A DNA stretch of 64,000 bases from Paraburkholderia sp. UYCP14C (GTDB lineage: Bacteria > Pseudomonadota > Gammaproteobacteria > Burkholderiales > Burkholderiaceae). The stretch lies in contig NZ_SELS01000022.1 in NCBI RefSeq assembly GCF_004197395.1, positions 1-64,000 on the forward strand, read 5' to 3'. Positions 46,072 to 56,032 of this stretch are shown here, one piece after another. Each line of letters opens with the position of its first letter. The stretch's first letter is position 1. The translations under genes and the position numbers were made by a program. The notes under the pieces are model-generated. The model had not been told where the DNA came from and did not search any database. It saw only the letters and a list, made by a program, of their open reading frames with translations.

Positions 46072-46611
46072 TTAACCCGCCTTGATCCGATGCGCGAACT
46101 TCTGGCGGAATTTCGCGACCTTCGGCGCGACCACGAACGAGCAGTAGCCCTGATTCGGGTGCTGCGCGAAATAGTTCTGATGGTAGGCCTCGGCGGGCCA
46201 GTAGTTGCCGTCGAGCGGCAGCACCTCGGTCACGATCTTGCCGTCGTAAATGCGCTCCTCGCCGATCTCGCGAATCGCCTGCAGCGCGGTTTCACGCTGC
46301 GCATCGGAATGCGTGAAGATCGCCGAGCGGTATTGCGTGCCGACGTCGTTGCCCTGCCGGTTCAACTGGGCCGGATCGTGGATCGCGAAAAAGATGTCGA
46401 GAATCTCGCGATAGCTGATCTTCGCCGGATCGAAGTCGACCTTGACTACTTCCGCGTGACCGGTGTCGCCATCGCAGACCTGCTCGTAGCTCGGATGGCG
46501 CGTGTGACCGCCCGCATAACCCGACTCCACCGCATTGACGCCCTCGACGCCCAGATAGACCGCCTCGAGGCACCAGAAACATCCACCGCCGAGCGTTGCC
46601 GTCTCGTTCAT
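46072..46611 (-). CDS. msrA: Peptide methionine-S-sulfoxide reductase
   Basis: A 179-residue MsrA that repairs methionine-S-sulfoxide. The catalytic GGCFWCLEAVY is at residues 8-18, YAGGHTRHPSYEQVCDGDTGHAE follows, and NYWPAEAYHQNYF is conserved. The ATG at 46611 places the catalytic Cys at the usual distance; the longer frame to 46782 is not supported. Confidence 0.97.
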   Translation of the reverse strand: MNETATLGGGCFWCLEAVYLGVEGVNAVESGYAGGHTRHPSYEQVCDGDTGHAEVVKVDFDPAKISYREILDIFFAIHDPAQLNRQGNDVGTQYRSAIFTHSDAQRETALQAIREIGEERIYDGKIVTEVLPLDGNYWPAEAYHQNYFAQHPNQGYCSFVVAPKVAKFRQKFAHRIKAG

Positions 46612-46690
46612 AAGCTTCACCCCAGAATCAGATTCACACAATGATCGGCAGCCGGCCTGCGTCGCGCCGCCGGGTCTGCCACCGCTTCCG

Positions 46691-46716
46691 AATATATGGC
46701 CGAAAACGCGTGTCAA
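46691..46716 (-). promoter_or_regulatory. msrA: Candidate msrA promoter
   Basis: On the minus strand a perfect -35 TTGACA (46716-46711) is followed 14 bases later by TATATT (46696-46691). The spacer is shorter than the usual 16-18, so the -10 assignment is uncertain. The 389-base gap 46612-47000 holds this and the Rieske promoter candidate and nothing else I recognise. Confidence 0.35.
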
Positions 46717-46922
46717 AAGGCCCTGGCCCGGTACCTGGTCAGGCACCCGTCGCGCGAAGCCGCCTCGCAACCCGCCGCGCAAATACCCGCGAATCCGCCG
46801 TGCAGATATCGAGTATAGAAACGCCGGCGCGCGATGGGTGAATAACCCTGCAGCACATCAGCAAGCGCCGCGCCCGCGCGTCAATTCGGGACGATCGGCA
46901 ACTTTTATGGTGGCCATGGAAG

Positions 46923-46951
46923 TTGTCCGGCCAGCGGCTTCGGCCGAGAAT
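46923..46951 (+). promoter_or_regulatory. Candidate promoter of the Rieske operon
   Basis: TTGTCC (46923-46928), a 17-base spacer and GAGAAT (46946-46951), each four of six to consensus, giving a leader of about 43 bases. Confidence 0.3.
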
Positions 46952-47000
46952 TCAGGTCAGGGATTGCACGTATCAGACCGATGCAAGGAGGAGAACGGAG

Positions 47001-48398
47001 GTGTTGAGCGCGGAAAATAATCAGTTACTGACTCAGGTGGGACCCAGCACGCCGATGGGCGAATATCTACGCCGTTACTGGCACCCGGTTGCCGGCGCGA
47101 GCGAGTTCGACGACAAGGCAGTGCGGCCGATCCGGCTGTTCGGCGAAGACCTCGTGCTGTTCAGGAGCCTGTCGGGCCAGTACGGCTTGATCCAGCGGCG
47201 CTGTCCGCATCGCAACGCCGATCTCGCGTTCGGCTTCGTCGAACAGGACGGTCTGCGTTGCGCGTATCACGGCTGGGAGTTCGGCTCGACCGGACAGTGC
47301 CTGCATCAGCCCTTCGAGGAGATCGTCGATGCCGACGCTCGCCTGCGCAAAAAGACCACGGTCAAGGCCTACGAAGTGCGCGAGAAGGCCGGCATGCTGT
47401 GGGCATACATGGGTCCGGCGCCGGCACCCGAGCTGCCCGACTGGGAGCTCTTCAATTTCAAGAACGGCTTCGCGCAGGCAGTTTTTGCCGAACTGCCGTG
47501 CAACTGGTTCCAGTGCCAGGAAAATTCGATCGATCCGATTCACTTCGAGTGGACGCACAACAACTGGACCGCGCGTTTGCACGATAGCCAGGCCGAGTAC
47601 GTGCCCACGCATCTGAAGACGCAGTACGAGGAATTCGACCACGGCTTCGTCTACAAGCGGCTGCGCGCATCGGAGACCGAGGAGAATCCGATGTGGACCG
47701 TCGGTCGCGTCACGCTGTGGCCGAACGCGTTCTATCTCGGTCACCACTTCGAATGGCGCGTACCGATCGACGACGAAAACACGCTGAGCGTGCTATGGGT
47801 GTTCAGCCGCGTGCCGCGCGAGCAGGAGCCGTACGTGCAGCAGCGCATTCCGTCCTGGTACGGGCCGCTGTACGACGAGCATGGCGCATGGATCACGAGC
47901 CACGTCGCGAATCAGGATTTTGCCGCGTGGGTCGGCCAGGGGCGCATCACCGATCGCACGAGGGAAACGCTCGGCGCGAGCGATCGCGGCATCGTGATGC
48001 TGCGCAAGCGCTTCTTCGATGAACTCGACGCGGTCGCGGCCGGCGCCGAGCCGAAGGGCCTGATTCGCGACCCGGACGCCAACCGAGACATGCCGCTGCC
48101 ATCCGCGTGCCGCGACGAGATGATCGACGGCCTGCCGCGCGCGGAGCTCGATCGGCATCAGCTGCTCGGACCATATCTGCGCGACTTCATCGGTCAGGCG
48201 GGGCAACCGGAGCAGGTGCGGCTCGCTTACGAACAGGCGATCGGGCAGAAAACGCAGCGCGCGAAGCTCTTTATCGTGCATGGCGCGTCGGCGCCGCAGG
48301 AAGCGCAGACGCATGATGGCGTCGCAAGCTCGTCGGCAAGCGCGGCAACGACCAGCCCAGGCCGCGCCGAATCCATTCAACAACCGGCGAGCCGTTAA
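47001..48398 (+). CDS. Rieske non-heme iron oxygenase, oxygenase component
   Basis: A 465-residue oxygenase. The Rieske [2Fe-2S] centre is in CPHRNADLAFGF ... CAYHGWEF (C-x-H and C-x2-H), and the mononuclear iron site histidines are in DPIHFEWTHNNW. Overall layout matches the VanA/phthalate dioxygenase group of two-component systems. A GTG start at 47001 is chosen because AAGGAGGAG lies about eight bases upstream; the open frame to 46923 is non-coding in character. The C-terminal 45 residues are low-complexity. Its reductase gene follows after six bases. The aromatic substrate is not known. Confidence 0.92.
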   Translation: MLSAENNQLLTQVGPSTPMGEYLRRYWHPVAGASEFDDKAVRPIRLFGEDLVLFRSLSGQYGLIQRRCPHRNADLAFGFVEQDGLRCAYHGWEFGSTGQCLHQPFEEIVDADARLRKKTTVKAYEVREKAGMLWAYMGPAPAPELPDWELFNFKNGFAQAVFAELPCNWFQCQENSIDPIHFEWTHNNWTARLHDSQAEYVPTHLKTQYEEFDHGFVYKRLRASETEENPMWTVGRVTLWPNAFYLGHHFEWRVPIDDENTLSVLWVFSRVPREQEPYVQQRIPSWYGPLYDEHGAWITSHVANQDFAAWVGQGRITDRTRETLGASDRGIVMLRKRFFDELDAVAAGAEPKGLIRDPDANRDMPLPSACRDEMIDGLPRAELDRHQLLGPYLRDFIGQAGQPEQVRLAYEQAIGQKTQRAKLFIVHGASAPQEAQTHDGVASSSASAATTSPGRAESIQQPASR

Positions 48399-48404
48399 AC
48401 CGCC

Positions 48405-49367
48405 ATGACGCATTCCCCTCTGCTGCAAGCCCGCGTGCGCACGCTGCGTCACGAAGCCGAAGGCGTGCTGAGCGTCGAACTGGTGCCCGCCGACGGAGCG
48501 CATTTCCCCGCGTTCAGCGCGGGCTCGCACGTCAATCTGCATCTGCCGAACGGCGTCACGCGCAGCTATTCGCTGCTCAATTCGACTGACGACGTCGACC
48601 GCTACGTGCTCGGCGTACTGTGCGACCCCGACAGCCGCGGCGGCTCGCGCTTCGTGCACGACAGCCTGCGCTGCGCGACGGTCCTGCCGATCAGCGCGCC
48701 GCGCAACAACTTCGCGCTCGCGCCGGATGCCGACTCGAGCGTGCTGATCGCGGGCGGTATCGGCGTGACGCCGATCCTTTGCATGTACCGGCAGTTGCGC
48801 GCGCAGGGCAAGACCGCGCGCGTCGTCTATTGCGCGCGCTCGCGCAAGCAGGCCGCGTTTCTCGACGAGTTCGCGGCGCTCGGCGGCGCCGTCGAGTTGT
48901 GGTTCGACGACGAGCACGGCGGCCAGCCGTTCGATCTCGCAGCGTTTCTCGCCGCGCAGCCGAAGCACGTGCACGCATACTGCTGCGGCCCATTGCCGAT
49001 GCTCGCCGCATTCGAGGCCGCCTGCGCGGCGAGCGGCATCGCGAACGCGCATGTCGAGCGCTTCGCCGCCGATCCGGCCGCGACACTCGTGCCGACGAGC
49101 AGCTACGTCGTCTATCTGAAACGCAGCGAGCGCACGATCGAGGTGCCGGACGACCAGCGCCTGCTCGACACGCTGCTCGCGGCCGGCGTCAGCTGCGACT
49201 ACAGCTGCGGCGAAGGCATCTGCGGCGCATGCGAGACCACCGTGCTCGACGGCGAGCCCGAGCATCGCGATTGCGTGCTGAGCGAAGCGGAAAAAGCGGC
49301 GGGCCGAAGCATAATGATCTGCGTGTCCGGCGCGAAACCCGGCGGCCGGCTCGTGCTCGACCTGTGA
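48405..49367 (+). CDS. Rieske oxygenase reductase component (VanB-like)
   Basis: A 320-residue iron-sulfur flavoprotein: a flavin-binding domain (SYSLLNSTDDVDRYVLGV), an NAD-binding domain (LIAGGIGVTPILCMYRQLRAQGK, then CCGPLPML) and a C-terminal plant-type [2Fe-2S] ferredoxin (CDYSCGEGICGAC ... C). It passes electrons from NADH to the Rieske oxygenase encoded six bases upstream. Confidence 0.94.
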   Translation: MTHSPLLQARVRTLRHEAEGVLSVELVPADGAHFPAFSAGSHVNLHLPNGVTRSYSLLNSTDDVDRYVLGVLCDPDSRGGSRFVHDSLRCATVLPISAPRNNFALAPDADSSVLIAGGIGVTPILCMYRQLRAQGKTARVVYCARSRKQAAFLDEFAALGGAVELWFDDEHGGQPFDLAAFLAAQPKHVHAYCCGPLPMLAAFEAACAASGIANAHVERFAADPAATLVPTSSYVVYLKRSERTIEVPDDQRLLDTLLAAGVSCDYSCGEGICGACETTVLDGEPEHRDCVLSEAEKAAGRSIMICVSGAKPGGRLVLDL

Positions 49368-49570
49368 ACACGCTGGCGCCGGACCGCGCACCGCATGCAT
49401 CATGCGTGCGGCGCGCGCGGCGATTGCAGTTAAAATTGGCGGAAATCGACGATTTTCACCATGACTTTCGAAACATCCGCTGCCAGCCACGCATGTCCGC
49501 GCTTTTATTCGCGCCTGGATTCGCGCTTTAGTCCGTCTTTCACACTGCGCGCTTCGGGGACCTCGCCCCG

Positions 49571-50080
49571 ATGAAGCGCGCGAGCCCACCCAATTTCGAC
49601 CAGTCCGCGTTCAAACAGGCGCTCAGCCAGTTCGCGACCGGCGTCACCGTGATCACGACGCGCGCCGCGTCCGGCCAGCTGATCGGCATCACGGCCAGCT
49701 CGTTCAACTCGGTGTCGCTGACTCCGCCGCTCGTGCTGTGGAGTCTCGCGACGCGCTCCGCGTCGATGCCGGTGTTCCGCGCCAACAGTCACTACGTGAT
49801 CAACGTGCTGGCCTCGACGCAGCTCGATCTGTGCAAGCGCTTCGCGACCGTGAAGGGCGACCGCTTCGAGGGCGTGTCACACGCGGCGGGTGACACCGGC
49901 ATGCCGGTGCTCGACGGCGCGCTCGCGTGGTTCGAATGCCACAACCGCAGCCGCTACGACGAAGGCGACCACGTCATTTTCGTCGGCGAAGTGGAGCGCT
50001 GCGGCGTGCATGAAAATGCCGCCGACATGCAGCCGCTCGTGTTCCAGGGCGGCCAGTTCCACGGCCTGAAGCCGCTTTGA
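49571..50080 (+). CDS. Flavin reductase-domain protein
   Basis: A 169-residue FMN-binding split-barrel flavin reductase (HpaC/RutF-like): FKQALSQFATGVTVITTR, GITASSFNSVSLTPPLVLWSL and a late HVIFVGEVERC are typical. It would supply reduced flavin to a monooxygenase, although the neighbouring oxygenase is iron-dependent and has its own reductase. A 203-base gap separates it from that operon, so it is probably an independent unit. Confidence 0.9.
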   Translation: MKRASPPNFDQSAFKQALSQFATGVTVITTRAASGQLIGITASSFNSVSLTPPLVLWSLATRSASMPVFRANSHYVINVLASTQLDLCKRFATVKGDRFEGVSHAAGDTGMPVLDGALAWFECHNRSRYDEGDHVIFVGEVERCGVHENAADMQPLVFQGGQFHGLKPL

Positions 50081-50160
50081 GCGGCGCGGCGCTGCCTTGG
50101 CGCCGATAGCGCCCACCGGTCAGACGCGTCGAAACCGGCGCGCCCCCGCCCTCACCACCC

Positions 50161-50676
50161 TCAGCGCTCGTTATGCGTGGCTCCGTGCCCGCTGCTCTTC
50201 TTCACGAGCGACACCGGCACGCCCGAATCTTCCTTCAGCGTTTCGAGCACGATGTTCGAACGGATGTCCATCACGCCCGGCGCCTTGTACAGGCGATTGA
50301 GCACGAAATCGGAATAATGTTTGAGGTTGTGCGCGAGCACGCGTAGCAGATAGTGGGTTTCGCCGGTCACGACGAACGCGCCGACCACTTCGGGCCAGTC
50401 GCGCAATGCTTCGGCAAAGCGCTCATGCCAGTTCTGCTGATCGTTGCGCATCGATACCTGCACGAACGCTTCGAGCTCGAACCCCAAAACTTCGCGGTTC
50501 AGACACGCCCGGTAGTGTTCGATGACGCCCTGCTCCTCCAGCAGACGCAGCCGTCGCAGACACGCCGACGGCGACAGCGAGATGCGCTCCGCCAGGTCGA
50601 GATTGCTGATTCGTCCTTCCTGCTGTAGCACCGTCAAGATACGGCAATCGGTGGCGTCGAGCGAGATCGCGTTCAT
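50161..50676 (-). CDS. kynR: Lrp/AsnC-family regulator of kynurenine pathway
   Basis: A 171-residue Lrp-type regulator. The N-terminal HTH (LDATDCRILTVLQQEGRISNLDLAERISLSPSACLRRLRLLEEQG) is followed by the RAM/ActA domain (VVGAFVVTGETHYLLRVLAHNL). It is divergent from kynB, the arrangement seen for KynR, an activator that responds to L-kynurenine in Pseudomonas. That role is inferred from position. Its C-terminus (SLVKKSSGHGATHNER) extends a little past the RAM domain. Confidence 0.9.
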   Translation of the reverse strand: MNAISLDATDCRILTVLQQEGRISNLDLAERISLSPSACLRRLRLLEEQGVIEHYRACLNREVLGFELEAFVQVSMRNDQQNWHERFAEALRDWPEVVGAFVVTGETHYLLRVLAHNLKHYSDFVLNRLYKAPGVMDIRSNIVLETLKEDSGVPVSLVKKSSGHGATHNER

Positions 50677-50695
50677 ATTCGGTCTCCCTTTCCTG

Positions 50696-50788
50696 TTTGA
50701 ATCAAATTATGTTCCAAGACACGGCTGGTAAGGAGATTTTTTCGCAATCACATTTCGCGGCTTGACCTCTATCATTTATAGATAGTTA
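50696..50788. promoter_or_regulatory. kynR / kynB divergent control region
   Basis: Holds a perfect palindrome TTTGA-A-TCAAA (50696-50706), a CTATC-N7-GATAG inverted repeat (50769-50785), and a candidate kynB promoter TTGACC (50762-50767), a 15-base spacer and TAGTTA (50783-50788). The inverted repeat lies over the promoter, where an Lrp-type regulator could act. Confidence 0.45.
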
Positions 50789-50806
50789 CCAACCGTCGAA
50801 ACTGTC

Positions 50807-51445
50807 ATGCAAGCACTCTGGGACATCACCCCCGCTGTCGATACCGCCACGCCCGTCTGGCCGGGCGACACGCCGGTCGGGATCGAGCGTGTCTGGCGCA
50901 TGGAGGCTGGCTCGCCGGTCAATGTCGCGCGTCTGACGATCTCGCCGCACACCGGCGCGCATACGGATGCGCCGCTGCACTACGACGCCGACGGCGCCGC
51001 GATCGGCGACGTGCCGCTCGACGCGTACCTCGGTTTATGCAGAGTGATTGACTGTATCGGCGCGTCGCCTGTTGTGACGCCACAACACCTGGCCGGCTCG
51101 CTCGACGAGCTGCCGCCGCGAGTCTTACTGCGCACTTACAGAAAGGCGCCGACGCGCGAGTGGGACAGCGCGTTCTGCGCGGTCGCGCCCGAGACCGTCG
51201 ACCTGCTCGCCGCGCGCGGCGTGAAGCTGATCGGCATCGACACGCCGTCGCTCGATCCGCAGGAATCGAAGACGATGGACGCGCATCACCGCATTCGCGT
51301 GCACCGGATGGCGATTCTCGAAGGCATCGTGCTCGACGCGGTCGAGCCCGGCGACTACGAGCTGATCGCACTGCCGCTGAAGCTGACCACCCTCGACGCG
51401 AGCCCGGTACGCGCGGTGCTGCGCGCACTGCAAGGCACTCGCTAA
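50807..51445 (+). CDS. kynB: Kynurenine formamidase
   Basis: A 212-residue metal-dependent cyclase-fold hydrolase that turns N-formylkynurenine into kynurenine and formate. [19 protein letters not shown] opens it, with the metal-binding [12 protein letters not shown] block, then [15 protein letters not shown] and the histidine-rich MDAHHRI. It is the first gene of kynB-kynU-kynA. Confidence 0.96.
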   Translation: MQALWDITPAVDTATPVWPGDTPVGIERVWRMEAGSPVNVARLTISPHTGAHTDAPLHYDADGAAIGDVPLDAYLGLCRVIDCIGASPVVTPQHLAGSLDELPPRVLLRTYRKAPTREWDSAFCAVAPETVDLLAARGVKLIGIDTPSLDPQESKTMDAHHRIRVHRMAILEGIVLDAVEPGDYELIALPLKLTTLDASPVRAVLRALQGTR

Positions 51446-51497
51446 GTCACGCGACTCGGCGAACCAACAACCCGACAACCCAACCCATCGAACCACC

Positions 51498-52748
51498 ATG
51501 AACCATCGTGACGAAGCCGTGGCGCTCGACAGCGCCGACCCGCTCGCAGCGTTGCGCGACCAGTTCGCGCTGTCGCCGACCACCATCTATCTCGACGGCA
51601 ACTCGCTCGGCGTGCCGCCGGCCGCCGCCGCGCAGCGCGCGCAGACCGTGATCGCCGCCGAATGGGGCGAAGGACTGATCCGCAGCTGGAACAACGCCGG
51701 CTGGTTCGCGCTGCCGCGCCGGCTCGGCAACAAGCTCGCGCCGCTGATCGGCGCGGCCGAAGACGAGGTCGTGATCACCGACACGATCTCGATCAACCTG
51801 TTCAAGCTGCTGTCGGCCGCGGTGCGGCTCGCCAATGCGCGCGATCCGAAGCGTCGCGTGATCGTGTCCGAGCGCTCGAATTTCCCGAGCGATCTGTATA
51901 TCGCGCAGGGCCTGATCGAGCAGCTCGATCGCGGCTACGAACTGCGCCTCGTCGACGATCCGTCGGAGTTGCCCGACGCGATCGGCGAGGACACCGCGAT
52001 CGCGATGATCACGCACGTGAACTACCGCACCGGCTACATGCACGACATGGCGGCGCTGACGAAGCTGATCCACGACAGGGGCGCGCTCGCGGTGTGGGAT
52101 CTCGCGCATTCGGCGGGCGCGGTGCCGGTCGATCTGAACGGCGTCGGTGCCGACTACGCGGTCGGCTGCACGTACAAGTATCTGAACGGCGGCCCCGGCT
52201 CGCCCGCGTTCGTATGGGTGCCCAAGCGCCACCAGAACGAGTTTTCGCAGCCGCTGTCGGGCTGGTGGGGGCATCGCGCGCCATTCGAGATGAGCCCGAC
52301 GTATCGGCCCGACGACGGCGTGGGTCGCTACCTGTGCGGCACGCAGCCGATGGTGTCGATGGCGCTCGTCGAATGCGGACTCGACGTGTTCCTGCAAACG
52401 AACATGCAGGCGGTGCGCGAGAAGTCGCTTGCGCTGACCGACCTGTTCATCGAACTGGTCGAGACGCGTTGCAGCGAATTTCCACTGCAGCTCGTGACGC
52501 CGCGCGAGCATGCGCAGCGCGGCTCGCATGCGAGCTTCGAACATCCGCACGGCTACGAAGTAATGCAGGCGCTGATCGCGCACGGCGTGATCGGCGACTA
52601 TCGCGAACCGCACGTGCTGCGTTTTGGCTTCACGCCGTTGTACACGCGCTTCGTCGACGTCTGGGACGCCGTCGAAACCTTGCGCGACGTGCTCGCCCGC
52701 GAGGCCTGGCGGGCTCCTGAATTCGCCCAGCGCGGCGCCGTTACCTGA
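51498..52748 (+). CDS. kynU: Kynureninase
   Basis: A 416-residue PLP enzyme that splits kynurenine to anthranilate and alanine. [12 protein letters not shown] opens it, [16 protein letters not shown] holds PLP-binding residues, and the PLP-lysine is in [27 protein letters not shown] and the C-terminal [15 protein letters not shown] are conserved. It lies 52 bases after kynB and ten bases before kynA. Confidence 0.97.
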   Translation: MNHRDEAVALDSADPLAALRDQFALSPTTIYLDGNSLGVPPAAAAQRAQTVIAAEWGEGLIRSWNNAGWFALPRRLGNKLAPLIGAAEDEVVITDTISINLFKLLSAAVRLANARDPKRRVIVSERSNFPSDLYIAQGLIEQLDRGYELRLVDDPSELPDAIGEDTAIAMITHVNYRTGYMHDMAALTKLIHDRGALAVWDLAHSAGAVPVDLNGVGADYAVGCTYKYLNGGPGSPAFVWVPKRHQNEFSQPLSGWWGHRAPFEMSPTYRPDDGVGRYLCGTQPMVSMALVECGLDVFLQTNMQAVREKSLALTDLFIELVETRCSEFPLQLVTPREHAQRGSHASFEHPHGYEVMQALIAHGVIGDYREPHVLRFGFTPLYTRFVDVWDAVETLRDVLAREAWRAPEFAQRGAVT

Positions 52749-52758
52749 GGATTCGAGA

Positions 52759-53706
52759 ATGACCGATCATATGCAAACGCCGGGCTTGCCAGAAGAACCG
52801 GCGGCACAAGGCTGCCCGTTCGGGCATGGCCGCACGGCCACGGCGCCGCACGCGAGCGCTGCGACCGCCTCGGCGAGCATGGCCGACAGCGGCTGGCACG
52901 ACGCGCAGCTCGACTTCTCGGAGTCGATGAGCTACGGCGATTATCTGTCGCTCGGCACGCTGCTCGACGCGCAGCATCCGATGTCGCCGGATCACAACGA
53001 AATGCTGTTCATCATCCAGCATCAGACCAGCGAGCTGTGGATGAAGCTCGCGCTGTACGAGCTGCGCGCGGCGCTCGCGGCCGTGCATCGCGACGAGTTG
53101 CCGCCCGCCTTCAAGATGCTCGCGCGCGTGTCGCGGATCATGGAGCAGCTGGTGCAGGCGTGGAGCGTGCTCGCGACGATGACGCCGTCCGAATACACGG
53201 CGATGCGGCCGTACCTGGGCAGCTCGTCGGGTTTCCAGTCGTATCAATACCGGCAGATCGAATTCCTGCTCGGCAACAAGAACGAGCAGATGCTGAAGCC
53301 CCACGCGCATCGCGCCGACGTGTACCAGCAAGTGAAAGCATCGCTCGAAGCGCCGTCGTTCTACGACGAAGTGGTGCGGCTGCTCGCGCGCCGCGGCTTC
53401 AGCATCTCGCCCGCGCGGCTCAAGCGCGACTGGACGCAGCCGACCGAGCATGATGCATCGGTCGAAGCGGCATGGCTCGAGGTGTATCGCAATCCGTCCG
53501 AGCATTGGGAGCTGTACGAGATGGCCGAGGAACTCGTCGATCTCGAAGACGCATTTCGTCAATGGCGCTTCCGGCATGTGACGACGGTCGAACGCATCAT
53601 CGGTTTCAAGCAGGGCACCGGCGGCACCAGCGGCGCGCCCTATCTGCGCAAGATGCTCGACGTCGTGCTGTTCCCCGAGCTGTGGCACGTGCGCACGCTG
53701 CTCTGA
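52759..53706 (+). CDS. kynA: Tryptophan 2,3-dioxygenase
   Basis: A 315-residue heme dioxygenase that opens the indole ring of tryptophan to N-formylkynurenine. [18 protein letters not shown] and [18 protein letters not shown] carry substrate-binding residues, [17 protein letters not shown] follows, and the heme-ligand His is in [20 protein letters not shown]. The N-terminal 45 residues, with a CPFGH motif and Ala/Thr-rich run, extend past the core. ATG 52759 is ten bases after kynU. Confidence 0.97.
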   Translation: MTDHMQTPGLPEEPAAQGCPFGHGRTATAPHASAATASASMADSGWHDAQLDFSESMSYGDYLSLGTLLDAQHPMSPDHNEMLFIIQHQTSELWMKLALYELRAALAAVHRDELPPAFKMLARVSRIMEQLVQAWSVLATMTPSEYTAMRPYLGSSSGFQSYQYRQIEFLLGNKNEQMLKPHAHRADVYQQVKASLEAPSFYDEVVRLLARRGFSISPARLKRDWTQPTEHDASVEAAWLEVYRNPSEHWELYEMAEELVDLEDAFRQWRFRHVTTVERIIGFKQGTGGTSGAPYLRKMLDVVLFPELWHVRTLL

Positions 53707-53722
53707 CTTTCATCCCGACTCG

Positions 53723-54460
53723 TCAACGCGCGGTATAGCCGCCATCGATCGGCAGACACACGCCGCTGATCATCGACGCCGCGTCGCTCAACAGAAACAG
53801 GATCGGCGCGGCGACTTCGGCGGATTCGGCGAAGCGCCTGAGCGGAATCGCCTGTAACGCGGGATCGCGTTTGACGGGATCGCTCCAGGCCAGCGCCGCC
53901 ATCGGCGTCAGCGTGACCGTCGGGTTCACGCTGTTCACGCGAATCCCGTGCGGCCCCAGCTCGATGCACAACGCGCGCGTGACCGCATCGAGCGCCGCCT
54001 TCGACGCCGAATAGCTCAGATGATCGTCGAGCGCGACGAGCGCGGCCTGACTCGACACGTTGACGATGCTGCCCGCGCGCCCCGCATCGAGCATGCCCCG
54101 CGCGACGTGCTTCGCGACCAGCACCGCGCCGCGCGTATTCACCGCCATCACGCGATCGAAGCTCGCGGCCGTCGTATCCACCGCGCGTTCGAGCAACGCG
54201 ATGCCCGCGCAGTTGACGAGACCGTCGAACGGTTCGAGCGACGCGAATGCTTCGTCGATCGCGGCTTCGTCGCCGACGTCGAGCCGCAACGGCTCGCAGC
54301 CGGTTTCCTCGGCGAGCCGCGCGAGCTCGTTCACGTTGCGCGCGGCCGCGACGACCGACGCGCCGCTCGCGCACAGCGCCTCGACCGTCGCGCGGCCGAT
54401 GCCGCTGGAGGCGCCCGTCACCAGGATCGAGCGGCCGGAAAAATCGAAGGTAGCGTTCAT
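53723..54460 (-). CDS. Short-chain dehydrogenase, xylulose-reductase-like
   Basis: A 245-residue classical SDR. TGASSGIGRA binds the cofactor; Ser-Tyr-Lys are in NVSSQAALVALDDHLSYSASKAAL. NCAGIALLERAVDTTA and RVNSVNPTVTLTPM resemble dicarbonyl/L-xylulose reductases. It is the last gene of the minus-strand polyol operon, and its ATG overlaps the kinase stop (ATGA, 54457-54460), so it likely interconverts a polyol and a keto-sugar in that pathway. The open frame that runs back to 56023 is an artefact of high GC. Confidence 0.9.
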   Translation of the reverse strand: MNATFDFSGRSILVTGASSGIGRATVEALCASGASVVAAARNVNELARLAEETGCEPLRLDVGDEAAIDEAFASLEPFDGLVNCAGIALLERAVDTTAASFDRVMAVNTRGAVLVAKHVARGMLDAGRAGSIVNVSSQAALVALDDHLSYSASKAALDAVTRALCIELGPHGIRVNSVNPTVTLTPMAALAWSDPVKRDPALQAIPLRRFAESAEVAAPILFLLSDAASMISGVCLPIDGGYTAR

Positions 54461-56001
54461 GATGAGTGCAAGCGATGCATGACCGGCTTCAACGCCGGAT
54501 AGAGATCCACGTACACGCCGAAGCGCTGCTCGTATAACGCCATGCGCCGGGCGTCGGGCTGCGCGCGCTCGATCAGCGTGACCCAGCCGCCTTGCGCCGC
54601 TTCGCTCGACACGAGGCCAACGCCGAGCGCAGCGAGCAACGCGGCGCCCATCGCAGCTTCGACGTCCTGCTCGATCGTGTAGACCGGATAGCCGGTGACG
54701 TCGGCGATGATCTGCATCCACAGGTCCGAATGCGCGGCGCCGCCCACGACGATCAGCTTGTCGTCGAGCGATTGCGCGCCCTGGCGCCCGGCCTCGATGT
54801 TGTGCTTCAGTGCGAACGACACGCCTTCGAGCACCGCGCGATACAGATGCGCGCGCGTGTGAAACAGCGATAGCCCGACGAACGCGCCGCTCGCCTTCGC
54901 ATCCCACACCGGACTGCGCTCGCCCATCAGATACGGCAGGAACAGCACGCCATCGGCGCCGGCCGGCACTTGCGCGGCCGCTTCTTCGAGCAGCCGATGC
55001 GGATCGCCATGCGGGGTCGCGCGCGCGGCCTCGATCTCCGCATGGCAGAACTGCTCGCGATACCACGTGACCGACGCGCCCGCGGTAATCGCGCCGCCGA
55101 ATACGTAGAGGTCGTGCTGCCCGTTGAAAACGTGCGGCATGCTGATCAAGCCATGCCGCGCGTCGACGCGCTGATTGATGTAACCCCAGCACATGCTGGT
55201 GCCGATCATCGCGACGTGCTGCCCCGCGCGTGTGACGCCGGCCGCGAACGTCGCCATCGCCGCATCGACGCCGCCCGCGACGATCGGGGTGCCCGCGTCG
55301 AGACCGAGTTGCGCGGTCCATTGCGACAACAGCCCGCCCACTACCTCGGACGATTCGACGAGCCGCTCCGGCATCATCGTCGCGGGAATGCCGAGCATGT
55401 CGAGCGCTTCGTCCGACCAGTCGCGCCGCGCGATATCGTAGACGCCGCCGAGATTGCCGGCCGAGCTGTGATCGACGGCGATTTCGCCCGTCAGCATATA
55501 GATCACGTACGCGTTCGGCGGCAGGAAATAGCGCGTATGCGCCCACACGTCCGGCTCGTTCTCGCGCAGCCACAGCATCTTCGTGTAGCCATAGTAGCTG
55601 TCCACGCCGTTGCCGGTGATCGTGAGGAGCCGTTCGAGATCGACGTTCTCGCGCACCCAGTCGACCTGCGCGGTCGCGCGCCGGTCCATCCAGATCAGGC
55701 ACGGCGCGAGCGGCCGCATGTCGGTGTCGACCGGGATGCCGGAGCCGCCGTACAGGCTGCTCACGCACAGCGCCTTGATCGCGCCCGGCGCGATGCCGGC
55801 CGCCTGCGCGTCGCCGACGCACGCGGCCACGCATTCGACCACCGCCTTCAGCCACACCGCGGGCCACTGCTCGGCCCACAACGGCTTCGGCGTATCGGGT
55901 TGATAGCCCGACGCATGCTGCGCGACGATCGCACCGTGCTCGTCGACCAGCAGCGCCTTGGTGCTCTGCGTGCCGATATCGACGCCGATCACGTAGTTCA
56001 T
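54457..56001 (-). CDS. FGGY-family carbohydrate kinase
   Basis: A 514-residue sugar kinase. The ATP-binding signature IGVDIGTQSTKALLVDEHG opens it, and the second FGGY region (VVGGAAHSDLWMQIIADVTGYPVY) and the adenosine motif (EAAMGAALLAA) are present. It is related to xylulokinase and to tetrulose/erythritol kinases. Beside an erythritol/threitol-type dehydrogenase and an ABC importer, a keto-tetrose or pentulose is the likely substrate. It overlaps the downstream SDR by four bases. Confidence 0.92.
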   Translation of the reverse strand: MNYVIGVDIGTQSTKALLVDEHGAIVAQHASGYQPDTPKPLWAEQWPAVWLKAVVECVAACVGDAQAAGIAPGAIKALCVSSLYGGSGIPVDTDMRPLAPCLIWMDRRATAQVDWVRENVDLERLLTITGNGVDSYYGYTKMLWLRENEPDVWAHTRYFLPPNAYVIYMLTGEIAVDHSSAGNLGGVYDIARRDWSDEALDMLGIPATMMPERLVESSEVVGGLLSQWTAQLGLDAGTPIVAGGVDAAMATFAAGVTRAGQHVAMIGTSMCWGYINQRVDARHGLISMPHVFNGQHDLYVFGGAITAGASVTWYREQFCHAEIEAARATPHGDPHRLLEEAAAQVPAGADGVLFLPYLMGERSPVWDAKASGAFVGLSLFHTRAHLYRAVLEGVSFALKHNIEAGRQGAQSLDDKLIVVGGAAHSDLWMQIIADVTGYPVYTIEQDVEAAMGAALLAALGVGLVSSEAAQGGWVTLIERAQPDARRMALYEQRFGVYVDLYPALKPVMHRLHSS

Positions 56002-56032
56002 AGAGTCTCCGTTGAATGGCCACGCAGCGTTT

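Noticed and set aside
53723-56023. 766-codon minus-strand frame joining the SDR and the kinase region
   Set aside because: Only its last 245 codons are a real SDR; the rest is the kinase gene read out of frame. It is not a fusion protein.
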